Source: Dyella_B acidisoli | Lineage (GTDB): Bacteria; Pseudomonadota; Gammaproteobacteria; Xanthomonadales; Rhodanobacteraceae | Assembly (NCBI RefSeq): GCF_049532895.1 | Contig: NZ_CP064031.1 | Location: 3,100,001 to 3,164,000, forward strand | DNA length: 64,000 bases | Reading direction: 5' to 3' | Shown: positions 7,650-16,512 of the stretch, in pieces | Layout of the letters: each line of letters starts with the position of its first letter | How positions within the stretch are numbered: position 1 is the stretch's first letter | Translations under genes and position numbers: made by a program | The notes under the pieces: generated by a model | What the model was told of the DNA's origin: nothing | Seen by the model: the letters and a program-made list of their open reading frames with translations, nothing else | Databases searched by the model: none

Positions 7650-9160
7650 GCGAAGCGTCACGCATCCGCACAAGGTGGTTCTTCGCTGGCTATGTGCTGG
7701 TCGCCGTTATCGCTTGTGTAGCGCTTGGCTGGATAGCCGCGCGGATCACGGGCGCGCAATTACTGAATCAGGCCCAGCAGCAGTTGGCGAGCGTGGAAAC
7801 CGGCCAACCGCTGTGGCGATGGCCTCTGCGCAAACCGCATGACCTGATCGCTGGACGCGCCTTCGGCCATGCGACAGTCGCACGCGAAGATGATGCGTTG
7901 CTCATCAAGAGTGAAGACGGCTCCCCTTTCGAGTTGGGATTGCCGATTGCATGGTCGCTGGATCTGCGGCATTGGCCGATCCTGCAATTGCAACTGCAAA
8001 CCAGTGCCGCTGGCACGCTCGGCCTGGTGTGGCAAGGTAATCAAACACCTGCATGCCTGATGCCCTCTGCTCATGCACTGACACCCGATATGCGCGAGCT
8101 GCGCATCGACTTGCGCAGCCTTGATTGGAAAAGCGCAGGCCAAGGCGGTTGCGCTGCACCGGGCATCGCGCAGATGTTGCGTTTGCGGATTCAACTTCCG
8201 CGCGATGCCAGTTTGCGCATTGCCTCGGTCGAACTGCTGACGACCGAACCGATGCTGCATCTACACGATGCGTCGATCTACCTGCCTAAAAATGCAGCCG
8301 CCAACGACATCGAACACATCGCGGAACATGCGCAGGACTGGCCGATGCCGTTCTTCCATCTGCCCGACGGTGCCAGCGCGGAAACGATGCTGACGCTGCG
8401 CGATCAATTGCGTGCCCGGTGGCCGGCTGCGTTGATCGTGCCGGCGGGAGCGGCGCCGCAGGCGCAACCGGTGATGCCACCTCATCCCGCAGCTACATGG
8501 ATTGCCTGCGGAATCTATCTGCTCATCCTCGCCTGGTTGGCGTTGCGGCCTGTGCAAGGTCCGCTTCGTCCCTGGATCGAGGTGGCCGGTTGTCTTGCAG
8601 GGCCGCTGTGGCTGGTGATGGGTCTGCATTGGGGTTTGCGCCCTACTCCGCTGAGTGTGGTGGCATTCGGAGGCGGCTTAGCCTACGCCTTGGCCATCGA
8701 GCGACGCCATCTGCCGCGGCTATGGCGCTGGCCCGCGGCGGGACGTGACTGGCTGTGGCCGCTGGCCATGCTGCCTGTCACCGTGCTGCTGATCTTCTTT
8801 CAAGGTCACACGCTGCACCCGCTTCTGCTGGGCCATGTCATCGCCTATTTCGCATGGGCCTGGTTGCAGCAGTGGCTGATGCTGATCGTGCTGTTGCGGC
8901 GCTTCGAACAGATCACGCACCGGCCAAACTGGGCCATTGTGCCGGTGGCGCTGGTCTTTGCTTTGCTGCACACGCCCAACGGCGCGCTGATGCAGCTGTG
9001 CTTAGTCGGCGAGCTTTGGTGGGCGTGGTGCTTTCTTCGCTCGCGCAGCGTGTTGCCGATCGCATTGGCACATGCGATCTGCGCCTTGCTCGTGGAGTCG
9101 GGGCTGGCGGGTGGACCGCTGCTGCGCTCGCTTGAAGTCAGCGCACGCTTCTTTTTGTAG
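7646..9160 (+). CDS. Large membrane protein, CPBP-like C-terminal region
   Basis: This protein of about 504 residues has one N-terminal membrane segment (WFFAGYVLVAVIACVALGW), then a soluble ~250-residue region, probably periplasmic. A C-terminal block of about seven membrane segments follows. The last ~100 residues resemble CPBP intramembrane proteases: FALLHTPNGALMQL and LPIALAHAICALLVES occupy the positions of the second and third CPBP motifs with their histidines. The first motif's EE..R is not present; AWLQQWLMLIVLLRR sits there instead. Catalysis is therefore doubtful. The TTG at 7646 overlaps the phhB stop (TTGA) and no ATG is available near the N terminus, which suggests translational coupling. 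Confidence 0.7.
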   Translation: MSEASRIRTRWFFAGYVLVAVIACVALGWIAARITGAQLLNQAQQQLASVETGQPLWRWPLRKPHDLIAGRAFGHATVAREDDALLIKSEDGSPFELGLPIAWSLDLRHWPILQLQLQTSAAGTLGLVWQGNQTPACLMPSAHALTPDMRELRIDLRSLDWKSAGQGGCAAPGIAQMLRLRIQLPRDASLRIASVELLTTEPMLHLHDASIYLPKNAAANDIEHIAEHAQDWPMPFFHLPDGASAETMLTLRDQLRARWPAALIVPAGAAPQAQPVMPPHPAATWIACGIYLLILAWLALRPVQGPLRPWIEVAGCLAGPLWLVMGLHWGLRPTPLSVVAFGGGLAYALAIERRHLPRLWRWPAAGRDWLWPLAMLPVTVLLIFFQGHTLHPLLLGHVIAYFAWAWLQQWLMLIVLLRRFEQITHRPNWAIVPVALVFALLHTPNGALMQLCLVGELWWAWCFLRSRSVLPIALAHAICALLVESGLAGGPLLRSLEVSARFFL

Positions 9161-9220
9161 GTTGGGGGAAAACCCCAACATCGTCATCTCATCACCGCGG
9201 CAACGTTGGGGTTTACCCAA
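9159..9220. repeat. GGTTGGGG/CCCCAAC palindromic repeats (family C)
   Basis: GGTTGGGGGAAAACCCCAAC forms a hairpin at about 9162-9181, followed by an incomplete second unit (GTTGGGGTTTACCC) up to 9217. Family C copies also occur at about 16482, 49352, 56997 and 58050-58125. The rluC stop codon lies inside the second unit. Confidence 0.75.
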
Positions 9221-10196
9221 TCCACGGTCGACGCGTGCTTTTCCCTTTAGTGGATAGCGCATCCAGCACGGACTTCAGTTCGTCGGGCAACGGCGCGGAG
9301 AAGCTATAAGCACGCCCATCCAGCTCGAACGACAAATGTGAGGCATGCAGGAACAATCGGTGTAGCCCACGCTCGCGAAAGCGCTTGTTCGCCTCCTTGT
9401 CACCGTACTTGGCATCGCCGGCCACTGGATGACCGATGTGCGCGGCGTGTACGCGGATCTGGTGCGTGCGGCCGGTGCCCAGGGTCGCCTGCATCAGGCG
9501 TGCGCCAGCGTATTGCTCCATCTCACGGAAGAAAGTGAGCGAAGGTTTGCCGTCGTCCGCCACCCGAACCATCCGCTCGCCGCCTTGCAGTACGAACTTC
9601 TTCAAAGGTGCATTGACGTCGAACTTGGCCTTCTGGGGGTGCCCAACCATCAGGCAGAGGTACTGCTTGGTAACCTCGCCGGCGCGGATCGCCGCCTGTA
9701 GTCCAGTCAGCCCGGCGCGGGTCCGGGCAAACACCAGCACGCCGCTGGTGTCTCGGTCCAGGCGATGGACCAGTTCCAGGTGGTCCTTAGGCCGAGCCTG
9801 CCGCAGCAGCTCGATCGCCCCAAAACTTACTCCGCTACCGCCATGACTAGCCATGCCGGACGGCTTGTCGATCACCAGGAAGTGCTTGTCCTCGAAGATC
9901 ACCGCCTCAGCCACCGCCGTGATGGCCGACTGCGAGGCACTCTCTTGCGCAGGACGTTCCGCCACCCGCACCGGCGGAATGCGCAACATATCGCCCTGGC
10001 TGAGACGCGTATCCGGCTTGGCGCGCTTGCCGTTCACGCGCACCTGGCCGGTGCGCAACAGCCGGTAAATCATGCTCTTGGGCACCCCCTTGAGCAGGGT
10101 CACCAAGGCGTTGTCGATGCGCTGACCGTCGCGCTCGGGACCGATCTCTACTTGACGCACCCCTTGAGGTACATCGGGGGAAGTTGCCGTCTGCAT
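9213..10196 (-). CDS. rluC: 23S rRNA pseudouridine synthase RluC-type
   Basis: The 327-residue enzyme converts specific uridines of 23S rRNA to pseudouridine (positions 955, 2504 and 2580 in E. coli). An N-terminal S4 RNA-binding domain (about residues 25-80, with SMIYRLLRTGQVRVNGKR) precedes the RluA-family catalytic domain, with HRLDRDTSGV at 144-153 and catalytic Asp147. The start at 10196 was chosen because the family begins shortly before the S4 domain; an 11-codon upstream extension is possible. The gene diverges from rne as in many gammaproteobacteria. The last codons (RPWIG, stop) run into a family C palindromic repeat. Confidence 0.93.
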   Translation of the reverse strand: MQTATSPDVPQGVRQVEIGPERDGQRIDNALVTLLKGVPKSMIYRLLRTGQVRVNGKRAKPDTRLSQGDMLRIPPVRVAERPAQESASQSAITAVAEAVIFEDKHFLVIDKPSGMASHGGSGVSFGAIELLRQARPKDHLELVHRLDRDTSGVLVFARTRAGLTGLQAAIRAGEVTKQYLCLMVGHPQKAKFDVNAPLKKFVLQGGERMVRVADDGKPSLTFFREMEQYAGARLMQATLGTGRTHQIRVHAAHIGHPVAGDAKYGDKEANKRFRERGLHRLFLHASHLSFELDGRAYSFSAPLPDELKSVLDALSTKGKSTRRPWIG

Positions 10197-10533
10197 TGAA
10201 AAAAACCTGGGTTGAGAGGATACTCGCACAGCGCTCAGCCGGGTCCACCGACATTAGTTAAGGACCTGACGCCCGCCTGTTACGCCGGCGAGGTTTGCGC
10301 CGGTCGCTGACACTGGCAGCCGGTTGCAAACACCCTTTCATCGTAACGGTTTGGGTAGCCGCTTGTCCGGTCTTGCTTGATCAGACAGTGCGGCGTGCGT
10401 GACAAGAATCACCCCGGTATCGGGAACGTTACCGTTTATTTTGCCGCTTTACCGCAGCGGCGCGATCCCCGGAAAGGCCGCCACACCAGGCGCCACCGCG
10501 GCGCGCGACGCGCGGCCAAGCCGAGGAATCACA
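10197..10533. promoter_or_regulatory. Divergent rluC/rne promoter region and rne leader
   Basis: These 337 bases separate two divergent starts and hold no gene. The rne side should include the 5' leader, which in E. coli folds into hairpins that RNase E cleaves to autoregulate its mRNA. GC-rich segments here (for example GGCGCGATCCCCGG and GCGGCGCGCGACGCGCGGCC) could form such a structure. No sequence identity to the E. coli leader was recognised, so the autoregulatory role is inferred from family knowledge. Confidence 0.45.
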
Positions 10534-13500
10534 ATGAAAAGAATGTTGATCAACGCGACTCAGCGTGAAGAGTTGCGCGTGGCCATCGTGGATGGCCAAA
10601 CCCTTTACGATCTTGATATCGAAATACCCTCACGCGAGCAGAAAAAAGCCAATATTTACAAAGGCCGTATCACTCGCGTCGAACCCTCCCTCGAAGCCTG
10701 CTTTGTCGACTACGGCGCCGAACGCCATGGCTTCCTCCCTCTGAAGGAAATCGCCCGCGAGTACTTCACGCCGGGTCAGGATCCTTACAAGTCCAACATC
10801 CGCGAACTGCTCCGCGAAGGCCAGGAAGTGGTCGTGCAGGTGGAGAAGGAAGAGCGCGGCAACAAGGGTGCGGCGCTGACCACCTTCATTAGCCTGGCCG
10901 GCCGTTACATGGTGCTGATGCCGAACAACCCGAAGGCGGGTGGCGTTTCGCGTCGCATCGAGGGCGAAGACCGGCAGGCGCTGAAGGAAGCCCTGGAGCA
11001 TCTCACCGTCCCCGACGAGATGGGCCTGATCGTGCGCACCGCCGGCATGGGCCGCGACGCCGAAGAGCTGCAGTGGGACCTGGATTACCTACTGGCGACC
11101 TGGAAAGCCATTTCTCAGGCCGCCAGCGCCCAGAAGGCGCCGTTCCTGATCTACCAGGAATCAAAACTGTTCATCCGCGCCCTGCGCGACTACCTGCGCA
11201 ATGATATCGGCGAGATCCTGATCGACGAGGAATCCCTCTATCAGGACGCCCGCGACTTCATGCAGCAGGTGATGCCGAACGCCCTGCGCAAGCTGAAGCT
11301 GTACAAAGACGACACCCCGCTGTTCTCGCGCTACCAGATCGAAACGCAGATCGAGAGCGCGTTCGATCGCTCGGTACGCCTGCCCTCCGGCGGCTCGATC
11401 GTGATCGATCAGACCGAAGCGCTCACCGCCATCGACATCAACTCCTCCAAGGCCACCAAAGGTGGCGACATCGAGGAGACGGCATTCAATACCAATCTTG
11501 AAGCAGCGACCGAGATCGCTCGCCAGTTGCGCATCCGCGACGCTGGTGGCCTGATCGTCATCGACTTCATCGACATGGACAGCCCCAAGCACCAGCGGGA
11601 AGTCGAGGAGCGCCTCAAGGAAGCGTCCAAACTCGACCGTGCGCGCATCCAGATCGGCCGCATCTCGCGTTTCGGCCTGATGGAAATGTCGCGCCAACGC
11701 CTGCGCCCCTCGCTGGGCGAAGCCACCCAGATCGTCTGTCCGCGTTGCGAAGGCCATGGCCATATCCGCAGCGTGGAATCGCTGTCGTTGTCCACGCTTC
11801 GTCTGATCGAAGAGCACGCGATGAAGGACAACACCGGCCAAGTGCTGGTGCAGGCCCCGCCGAGCGTGGCCAATTACATGCTCAATGAAAAGCGCGCCAG
11901 CGTGGTTGAAATCGAACTGCGCAACAAGGTGCATGTGGTGATCGTGGCGGACGACAAGCTCGATACACCGCACATCGAAATCCAGCGCATCCGCGAAGCT
12001 GAAATGGGCGAGCACAGCAAGCCCAGCTACGAGCGCCTCACTGCGGAAGAAGCCAATGTAGTGCGCAAGATGGGTCAGATGCTGGGTAGCAGCGAACAGC
12101 CTGCGGTGACCGGCATCGTGCCCAGCAGCCCTGCTCCGGTGCGCGAAGAAGAGCCGGCTGCGCCGGTGGCAGCTCCGGTCGCGAAACAACAGCGCCAGGC
12201 CGCTGCGACCCCAGCTTCCGCTCCGGCTCCTTCGCAGGGTGGTTTCCTGTCCAAGCTGTTCGGCTTGTTCCGCGGCAATGGTGCGGCTGCACCGGCACCC
12301 GCCCCTGCTCCTGTCGCTACTCCGCGTCAAGAATCTTTGCGCGGCAGGCAAGACAACCGCCGCAGCGAGCAGCGCGCACGTGGCGAGCAACAGCAACGCC
12401 AAGGTCCGCAGCAGCGCGACGGTCGCGGCAATCAGCAGCAGCAAGGCAAGAATCAGAACCAGCGTCCGCGTAACGAGCAGCAAGCACAGGCTCGTCAGCA
12501 GCAACAGGAACGGAACAAGCAGGAACAGCCGCAGCGCCAGCAGAAACAAGCGCAAGCGAACGAAACTGCCGCAACCGAGCAACGCAACAAACAGCAGAAT
12601 GCTGAAGCGGCGAAGCAACCTCAGCAGGAACGCCCGCAACGTCAGCCGCAGGCAGAGCGCGCGCAACAACAGCAGGCGAATCCTCCGGCTCCCAAGCCCG
12701 TAGAAGCACCGAAGCCGGTCGCCGAAATCGCGGTGCCTATGGTGGTGCCTGCCACTGAGGAACATGCCGTCGCTGCCGAGGCAGCGTCAGCCGAAGGCGT
12801 CGGTCAATCGCGCCGCCGCCGTGGCCGTCGCGGTGGCCGTCGTCGTCGTCGTCATGAAGGTGCCGTCGCCGGTGCCGTGCAGAATGAACAGCTCGACGCA
12901 CAGGATCTGGACGATGAAGATCGCGACGATCCGTCAGAACTGGAAGCAGATGCGCCTCAGGCAAAGGCCGAAACGGTAACTCACGTCACGCCACGCCCTG
13001 TTGCATCGACGCCGATACCGGAAGCAGACCACGCCGTCGCGCACGCCGAAGCTCCACACGTCGAAGTGCGTAAGCCGGAAGCGCCGAAGCCGGTCATCTC
13101 GGAAGCAGCAAGCACCGAGGTTTTCCACGCCGAACCCAAGGCTGATCCATCCGCGGCCCAGGAAGATCACGTCACTGCACCACTGATCATTGCGCCGGCA
13201 CCGGTACCGTCATCGTTCAACCTGCCGGTGTTGCCACCGATTCCGGTGCGCGAAGCCGTGTCGGAAACGACTGCAATAGCTTCCGAAGAAGCGACAGCGA
13301 TCCCCACGCATGACGAGGCTCCGGCGGTATCAAAGACTGAGGTGGTTACGGTTTCCGTGCCACATGAACCGGAGCCCGCAGCAAACGAAGCGGCCGTAGT
13401 CGAATCGTTTGTCCCTACCGAAGTGAAGCACGTGCATGAACCTGTGCTTGTCGAGCCCGCAATCGTTCAAACGCCGGAAGCGCCGGTAGCCGTGACGCCT

Positions 13501-13647
13501 GCGCCGATCATCCATCAGCCGGAACAAGGCGATCTTCTCTCCACGCCGCTGCGTCATCATGCGTCGAGCGATCACCAAGAAACCAAGGCACCGGAAGAAG
13601 AAGAAAACCTGCATCTTGGTCAGCAGCGCGACAACAGGCTTTCCTGA
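10534..13647 (+). CDS. rne: Ribonuclease E
   Basis: The 1037-residue endonuclease initiates mRNA decay and processes rRNA and tRNA precursors at the inner membrane. The N-terminal catalytic half shows the S1 domain (KGRITRVEPSLEACFVDYG), the magnesium ligands Asp301 (LTAIDINSS) and Asp344 (IVIDFIDMD), and the zinc-link CPRC at 402-405. These match E. coli D303, D346 and C404/C407 with an offset of two. From about residue 550 the protein is low complexity: Pro/Ala-rich, then Gln/Arg-rich, an arginine block (SRRRRGRRGGRRRRR) and a long acidic Pro/Val/Glu tail. That is the disordered degradosome-scaffold region, and it is very divergent between genera. The ATG at 10534 is preceded by a GAGGA site. 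A GTG-initiated extension from 10399 is rejected. Confidence 0.97.
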   Translation: MKRMLINATQREELRVAIVDGQTLYDLDIEIPSREQKKANIYKGRITRVEPSLEACFVDYGAERHGFLPLKEIAREYFTPGQDPYKSNIRELLREGQEVVVQVEKEERGNKGAALTTFISLAGRYMVLMPNNPKAGGVSRRIEGEDRQALKEALEHLTVPDEMGLIVRTAGMGRDAEELQWDLDYLLATWKAISQAASAQKAPFLIYQESKLFIRALRDYLRNDIGEILIDEESLYQDARDFMQQVMPNALRKLKLYKDDTPLFSRYQIETQIESAFDRSVRLPSGGSIVIDQTEALTAIDINSSKATKGGDIEETAFNTNLEAATEIARQLRIRDAGGLIVIDFIDMDSPKHQREVEERLKEASKLDRARIQIGRISRFGLMEMSRQRLRPSLGEATQIVCPRCEGHGHIRSVESLSLSTLRLIEEHAMKDNTGQVLVQAPPSVANYMLNEKRASVVEIELRNKVHVVIVADDKLDTPHIEIQRIREAEMGEHSKPSYERLTAEEANVVRKMGQMLGSSEQPAVTGIVPSSPAPVREEEPAAPVAAPVAKQQRQAAATPASAPAPSQGGFLSKLFGLFRGNGAAAPAPAPAPVATPRQESLRGRQDNRRSEQRARGEQQQRQGPQQRDGRGNQQQQGKNQNQRPRNEQQAQARQQQQERNKQEQPQRQQKQAQANETAATEQRNKQQNAEAAKQPQQERPQRQPQAERAQQQQANPPAPKPVEAPKPVAEIAVPMVVPATEEHAVAAEAASAEGVGQSRRRRGRRGGRRRRRHEGAVAGAVQNEQLDAQDLDDEDRDDPSELEADAPQAKAETVTHVTPRPVASTPIPEADHAVAHAEAPHVEVRKPEAPKPVISEAASTEVFHAEPKADPSAAQEDHVTAPLIIAPAPVPSSFNLPVLPPIPVREAVSETTAIASEEATAIPTHDEAPAVSKTEVVTVSVPHEPEPAANEAAVVESFVPTEVKHVHEPVLVEPAIVQTPEAPVAVTPAPIIHQPEQGDLLSTPLRHHASSDHQETKAPEEEENLHLGQQRDNRLS

Positions 13648-13673
13648 CGCGCGCCTCCTTTCCATGCACAAAC

Positions 13674-13706
13674 AAAAGGGCCGGACATTGTCCGGCCCTT
13701 TTGCTT
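13674..13706 (+). terminator. Rho-independent terminator shared by rne and gacA
   Basis: AAAAGGGCCGGAC / GTCCGGCCCTTTT is a 13-bp stem with a three-base loop. A-tracts on the left and T-tracts on the right let it work in both directions between the convergent rne and response-regulator genes. Confidence 0.9.
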
Positions 13707-13725
13707 TTCGAAAGCGGCGAAAACC

Positions 13726-14376
13726 TCAGTTTCCAACCTGGTTGTTGTGCGTATCCAGCAAGCCGTGCACGGTCATCAGATGCGCAAGACTGATCACGTG
13801 ATCGACCTGCAGTTTTTCCATCAAGCGTTGCTTGTAGGTCGATACCGTTTTCGGGCTTAGGTTGAGCTGCTCGCCGATGGCAGTCAGCGCCTTGCCGCGT
13901 ACAAGCATCATCGCCACTTCCAGCTCGCGACTGGAAAGCGCGTCGAATGGCGAACCTTCACCGTCGAGTGTGGCCAGCGCCAACTGCTGCGCCACCGCCG
14001 GAGCAAGGTAGCGGCGACCGCTGGCTACCTGTCGCACTGCATTGAGCAGCTCTTCGGCCGCGCAGCTTTTGGTAAGGTAACCGTGCGCGCCGGCATCCAA
14101 GAGGCGCTTCGGAAAACGGGCATCTTCCACCACTGTCACCACGATCACGTGCGTAGGCAGATTGGCCCGCACGATGCGCTCGGTCAGCTCAATGCCGCTC
14201 ATGCCTGGCATATGTACGTCGACCAGCGCGATGTGCGGCTTGGTCGCCCGAATCAGGCGCAGCCCTTCTTCGGCCGTGCCCGCTTCGCCGCAAATGCGGA
14301 CGTCGGGCTGCTGTAGGATCATTCTGAAGCCGGTTCTGACCAGTTCGTGATCATCCACTAGTACAACATCAATCAT
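13726..14376 (-). CDS. gacA: GacA/UvrY-type LuxR-family response regulator
   Basis: The 216-residue two-domain protein has a receiver (VLVDDHELVRTGFRMIL, phosphoacceptor Asp53 in LVDVHMPGMSG, conserved Lys in GYLTKS) and a C-terminal LuxR/GerE helix-turn-helix (LSSRELEVAMMLVRGKA, LNLSPKTVSTYKQRLMEKL). The sequence pattern DDHELVR..., SPF.(A/D)LSSRELE and LNLSPKTV matches GacA/UvrY, which with a BarA/GacS kinase controls secondary metabolism and motility through Csr/Rsm RNAs. The ATG at 14376 has a GGGAGGG ribosome-binding site; a 48-codon upstream extension is rejected. No kinase gene is adjacent. A GacA-box-like dyad lies 123 bases upstream. Confidence 0.9.
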   Translation of the reverse strand: MIDVVLVDDHELVRTGFRMILQQPDVRICGEAGTAEEGLRLIRATKPHIALVDVHMPGMSGIELTERIVRANLPTHVIVVTVVEDARFPKRLLDAGAHGYLTKSCAAEELLNAVRQVASGRRYLAPAVAQQLALATLDGEGSPFDALSSRELEVAMMLVRGKALTAIGEQLNLSPKTVSTYKQRLMEKLQVDHVISLAHLMTVHGLLDTHNNQVGN

Positions 14377-14498
14377 CTTGCGCCCTCCCTGGGCAGGAAC
14401 AGTGCCTATGCAAAGTAGGCGGGTCGCTGACACATTGCAAGCGCGTAACCCCGCGTTTCGCAAGGATTTTCCATATAGCGCCAATACGTACACGTTGC

Positions 14499-14514
14499 GT
14501 AGGAAATTGCCTAC
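14499..14514. promoter_or_regulatory. GacA-box-like inverted repeat
   Basis: GTAGG-aaattg-CCTAC is a 5+5 dyad with a six-base spacer, flanked by TGC and ATA. The known GacA upstream activating sequence is TGTAAG-N6-CTTACA; this site matches its architecture and most of its bases. It lies between divergent gacA (start 14376) and the small gene at 14622, so it could serve either. Confidence 0.4.
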
Positions 14515-14621
14515 ATACACGTCCTAATTTTGATGCCATCATTGACGAAATAGCAGTCGTAAGTCACGCGTTCCGCTACACCCTGCAAGGCTAGTTCGCG
14601 CTAACCCAACGGAGCGTACCG

Positions 14622-14861
14622 ATGGTGATCTACTCGCTCAGGCAGTCGCTCGACGGACATTGGAGTATCCGCCGGGAATCGGCCACCCTGTTCAGCCAAC
14701 TCAGGCTTGGTCCCGCCATTCAACTGGCGCGTGAAGCGGCTCGCGATGAGCATAGTCGCTCCGGACGCAGCACCTGTGTGGAAATGCCAGGTCCCGCCTC
14801 CACCATCCGCCTGGCGCAATACGCACGGCCAGGAGAGCAGATCGAAAGCGCCGTGGCCTGA
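14622..14861 (+). CDS. Small hypothetical protein
   Basis: The 79-residue product starts MVIYSLRQSLDGHWSIRRES and predicts as a short beta hairpin followed by the helix SQLRLGPAIQLAREAARDEH and a polar tail. The first part resembles DUF2188-type small proteins (aromatic/Trp strand, then an 'A..A..A' helix), but this is weak. The start follows ACGGAGCG, a good ribosome-binding site eight bases upstream. The gene ends about 100 bases before tRNA-Leu. No signal peptide or membrane segment is visible. Confidence 0.6.
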   Translation: MVIYSLRQSLDGHWSIRRESATLFSQLRLGPAIQLAREAARDEHSRSGRSTCVEMPGPASTIRLAQYARPGEQIESAVA

Positions 14862-14959
14862 CACTGATCCAGATAAAAACGGAGCCTATCGCTCCGTTAG
14901 CACTCGGGCGCATGTTACGATCCGCGCGCCTGCGGCCGGTCATTCGGCAGCTCCTTCCA

Positions 14960-15046
14960 GCCCGGATGGCGAAACAGGTAGACGCAAGAGACTTAAAATC
15001 TCTCGACCTCACGGTCATGCCGGTTCGATTCCGGCTCCGGGCACCA
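14960..15046 (+). tRNA. tRNA-Leu (anticodon UAA)
   Basis: The sequence begins GCCCGGATGGCGAAACAGG and ends GGCTCCGGGC-ACCA, with the acceptor stem closed and CCA encoded. The anticodon stem AGAGA/TCTCT encloses CTTAAAA, so the anticodon is TAA. The variable arm is long, as required for leucine tRNA, and the T arm reads GGTTCGATTCC. Confidence 0.97.
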
Positions 15047-15231
15047 GTGTCGGCGAACGTTTGACAATTAATCAGTCTCTTCGCTTCTTACTACAATCCC
15101 CTGCAAAGAATTTATAACCCGCCTGGGCATTGGGCAGTATCACTTGCGTGTCGTGTGGTGTGCACACGCCTAAGGAAGCCATAAGTAAGCCGGCGCAAGC
15201 TTGGAGCCCCCTCTCCAGCGAGCTTGCTCCT

Positions 15232-16263
15232 ATGTATCGGCCTCTCGTTACCGCTGTACTCGCATCTTTGGCATCCCTGGCCGCCACCTCCTCCATGGCG
15301 GCCGATGCTGCTCAACCGTCCATTGCCGTGATTCACCACCTCAAGCTGGGCGGCACCGGCGGCTGGGACTATCTCAGCTTCGATGCGCAGCGCCGCCACT
15401 TGTTTGTAAGCCGTGGCGATCGCGTGTTGGTGGTCGACGTGGATCACGACAAGCAGATCGGCGTCATCCCCAATACCGATGGTGTGCATGGCATCGCCAT
15501 CGCGGAGGATTTGCACCACGGCTTCACCAGCAACGGCAAGGCTAATTCGGTCACCGTGTTTGATCTGGATACGCTCAAGACCGTCGCAACCATCAAGGGC
15601 ACTGGACAGAAGCCGGACGCCATTCTGTACGACAGCGCGTCGCATCACGTCTTCACTTTCAATGGCAAGAGCGGCGACGCCAGCGTGATCGATCCTGCCA
15701 AGAACACTGTGATCGCCACCATCGCCCTGCCCGGCAAGCCGGAGTTTGCGGCGGCAGACGGCAGCGGCCATGTCTACGTGAATATTGAAGACAAATCCGA
15801 ATTGCTGGACATCGACAGCAACACCAACAAGGTGCTGAACACTTGGTCGTTGGCGCCATGCGAATCGCCAAGCGGTTTGGCGATGGATGTGGCACATGGA
15901 CGTCTATTCTCGGTATGCGATAACCAGGTGATGACGGTACTCGATGCGCATGATGGTCATCGCGTAGCGACAGTGCCGATCGGTGACGGTCCGGATGCAG
16001 TGAGCTTCGATGCCGGCGAAGGCATGATCTACAGTTCCAACGGCGAAAGCGGCACGCTGACGGTGGTGCATGAGGATGATCCGGACCATTACAACGTCGT
16101 CGCCAATGTAACCACGCAGCAAAGCGCACGCACGCAGGCGCTGGATCCGCAGAAGCATCGTGTTTATCTATCGTCTGCACAGCTCAGCGATAAGAAGGAT
16201 GCACGTGGGCATCGCCAGGCTGTGCCGGACAGCTTTACGGTTTTGACGGTAGGTAAGCCGTAA
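15232..16263 (+). CDS. Exported YncE-like beta-propeller protein
   Basis: The 343-residue protein has a signal peptide (MYRPLVTAVLASLASLAATSSMA, cut near AAD). It then carries repeated ~40-residue units of the YVTN/YncE type: GGWDYLSFDAQRRHLFVS, GVHGIAIAEDLHHGFTSN, PDAILYDSASHHVFTFN, PDAVSFDAGEGMIYSSN. This predicts a seven-bladed propeller in the periplasm. Family members bind DNA or protein partners or act in metal homeostasis; no specific role can be read here. The ATG at 15232 is chosen because it begins the signal peptide. It precedes a convergent two-component system separated by repeats. Confidence 0.85.
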   Translation: MYRPLVTAVLASLASLAATSSMAADAAQPSIAVIHHLKLGGTGGWDYLSFDAQRRHLFVSRGDRVLVVDVDHDKQIGVIPNTDGVHGIAIAEDLHHGFTSNGKANSVTVFDLDTLKTVATIKGTGQKPDAILYDSASHHVFTFNGKSGDASVIDPAKNTVIATIALPGKPEFAAADGSGHVYVNIEDKSELLDIDSNTNKVLNTWSLAPCESPSGLAMDVAHGRLFSVCDNQVMTVLDAHDGHRVATVPIGDGPDAVSFDAGEGMIYSSNGESGTLTVVHEDDPDHYNVVANVTTQQSARTQALDPQKHRVYLSSAQLSDKKDARGHRQAVPDSFTVLTVGKP

Positions 16264-16302
16264 TCGCTCACCGCATAGCGTTGAAAATAGCGTACTTGCT
16301 AA

Positions 16303-16503
16303 GCCCCTCTCCCTCCGGGAGAGGGGTTGGGGTGAGGGTACGACCAGCGCGCGACCTGCACGTCTCGCGCAAGATATCGACATCATGCTCCGCCCGAACC
16401 CTCACCCGCCTCTCGGCACCCTCTCCCATAGGGAGAGGGACTCACTCAGGATGTTTTGTGGCACGCCTTAGCGCTAGCTATTGGGGTGCAAACCCCAACC
16501 AAC
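16303..16503. repeat. Composite intergenic repeat (families B and C)
   Basis: A ~150-bp module begins with the hairpin CCCCTCTCCCTCCGGGAGAG and GGGTTGGGGTGAGGGTACGA. It continues through GCTCCGCCCGAACCCTCACCC to a second hairpin (CCCTCTCCCATAGGGAGAGGG) and the tail CTCACTCAGGATGTTT. A family C hairpin TTGGGGTGCAAACCCCAA follows at about 16482. The same module recurs at 49191-49341, 50803-50943 and 54517-54660. Confidence 0.85.
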
Positions 16504-16512
16504 ACGCATCTC

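Noticed and set aside
11161..12765. 534-codon open frame antisense to rne
   Set aside because: It is a shadow of the high-G+C rne coding strand with Leu/Arg-rich translation and no motif.
14878..14897. Hairpin ACGGAGC/GCTCCGT before tRNA-Leu as a terminator
   Set aside because: No T-tract follows, so it was not called as a terminator.
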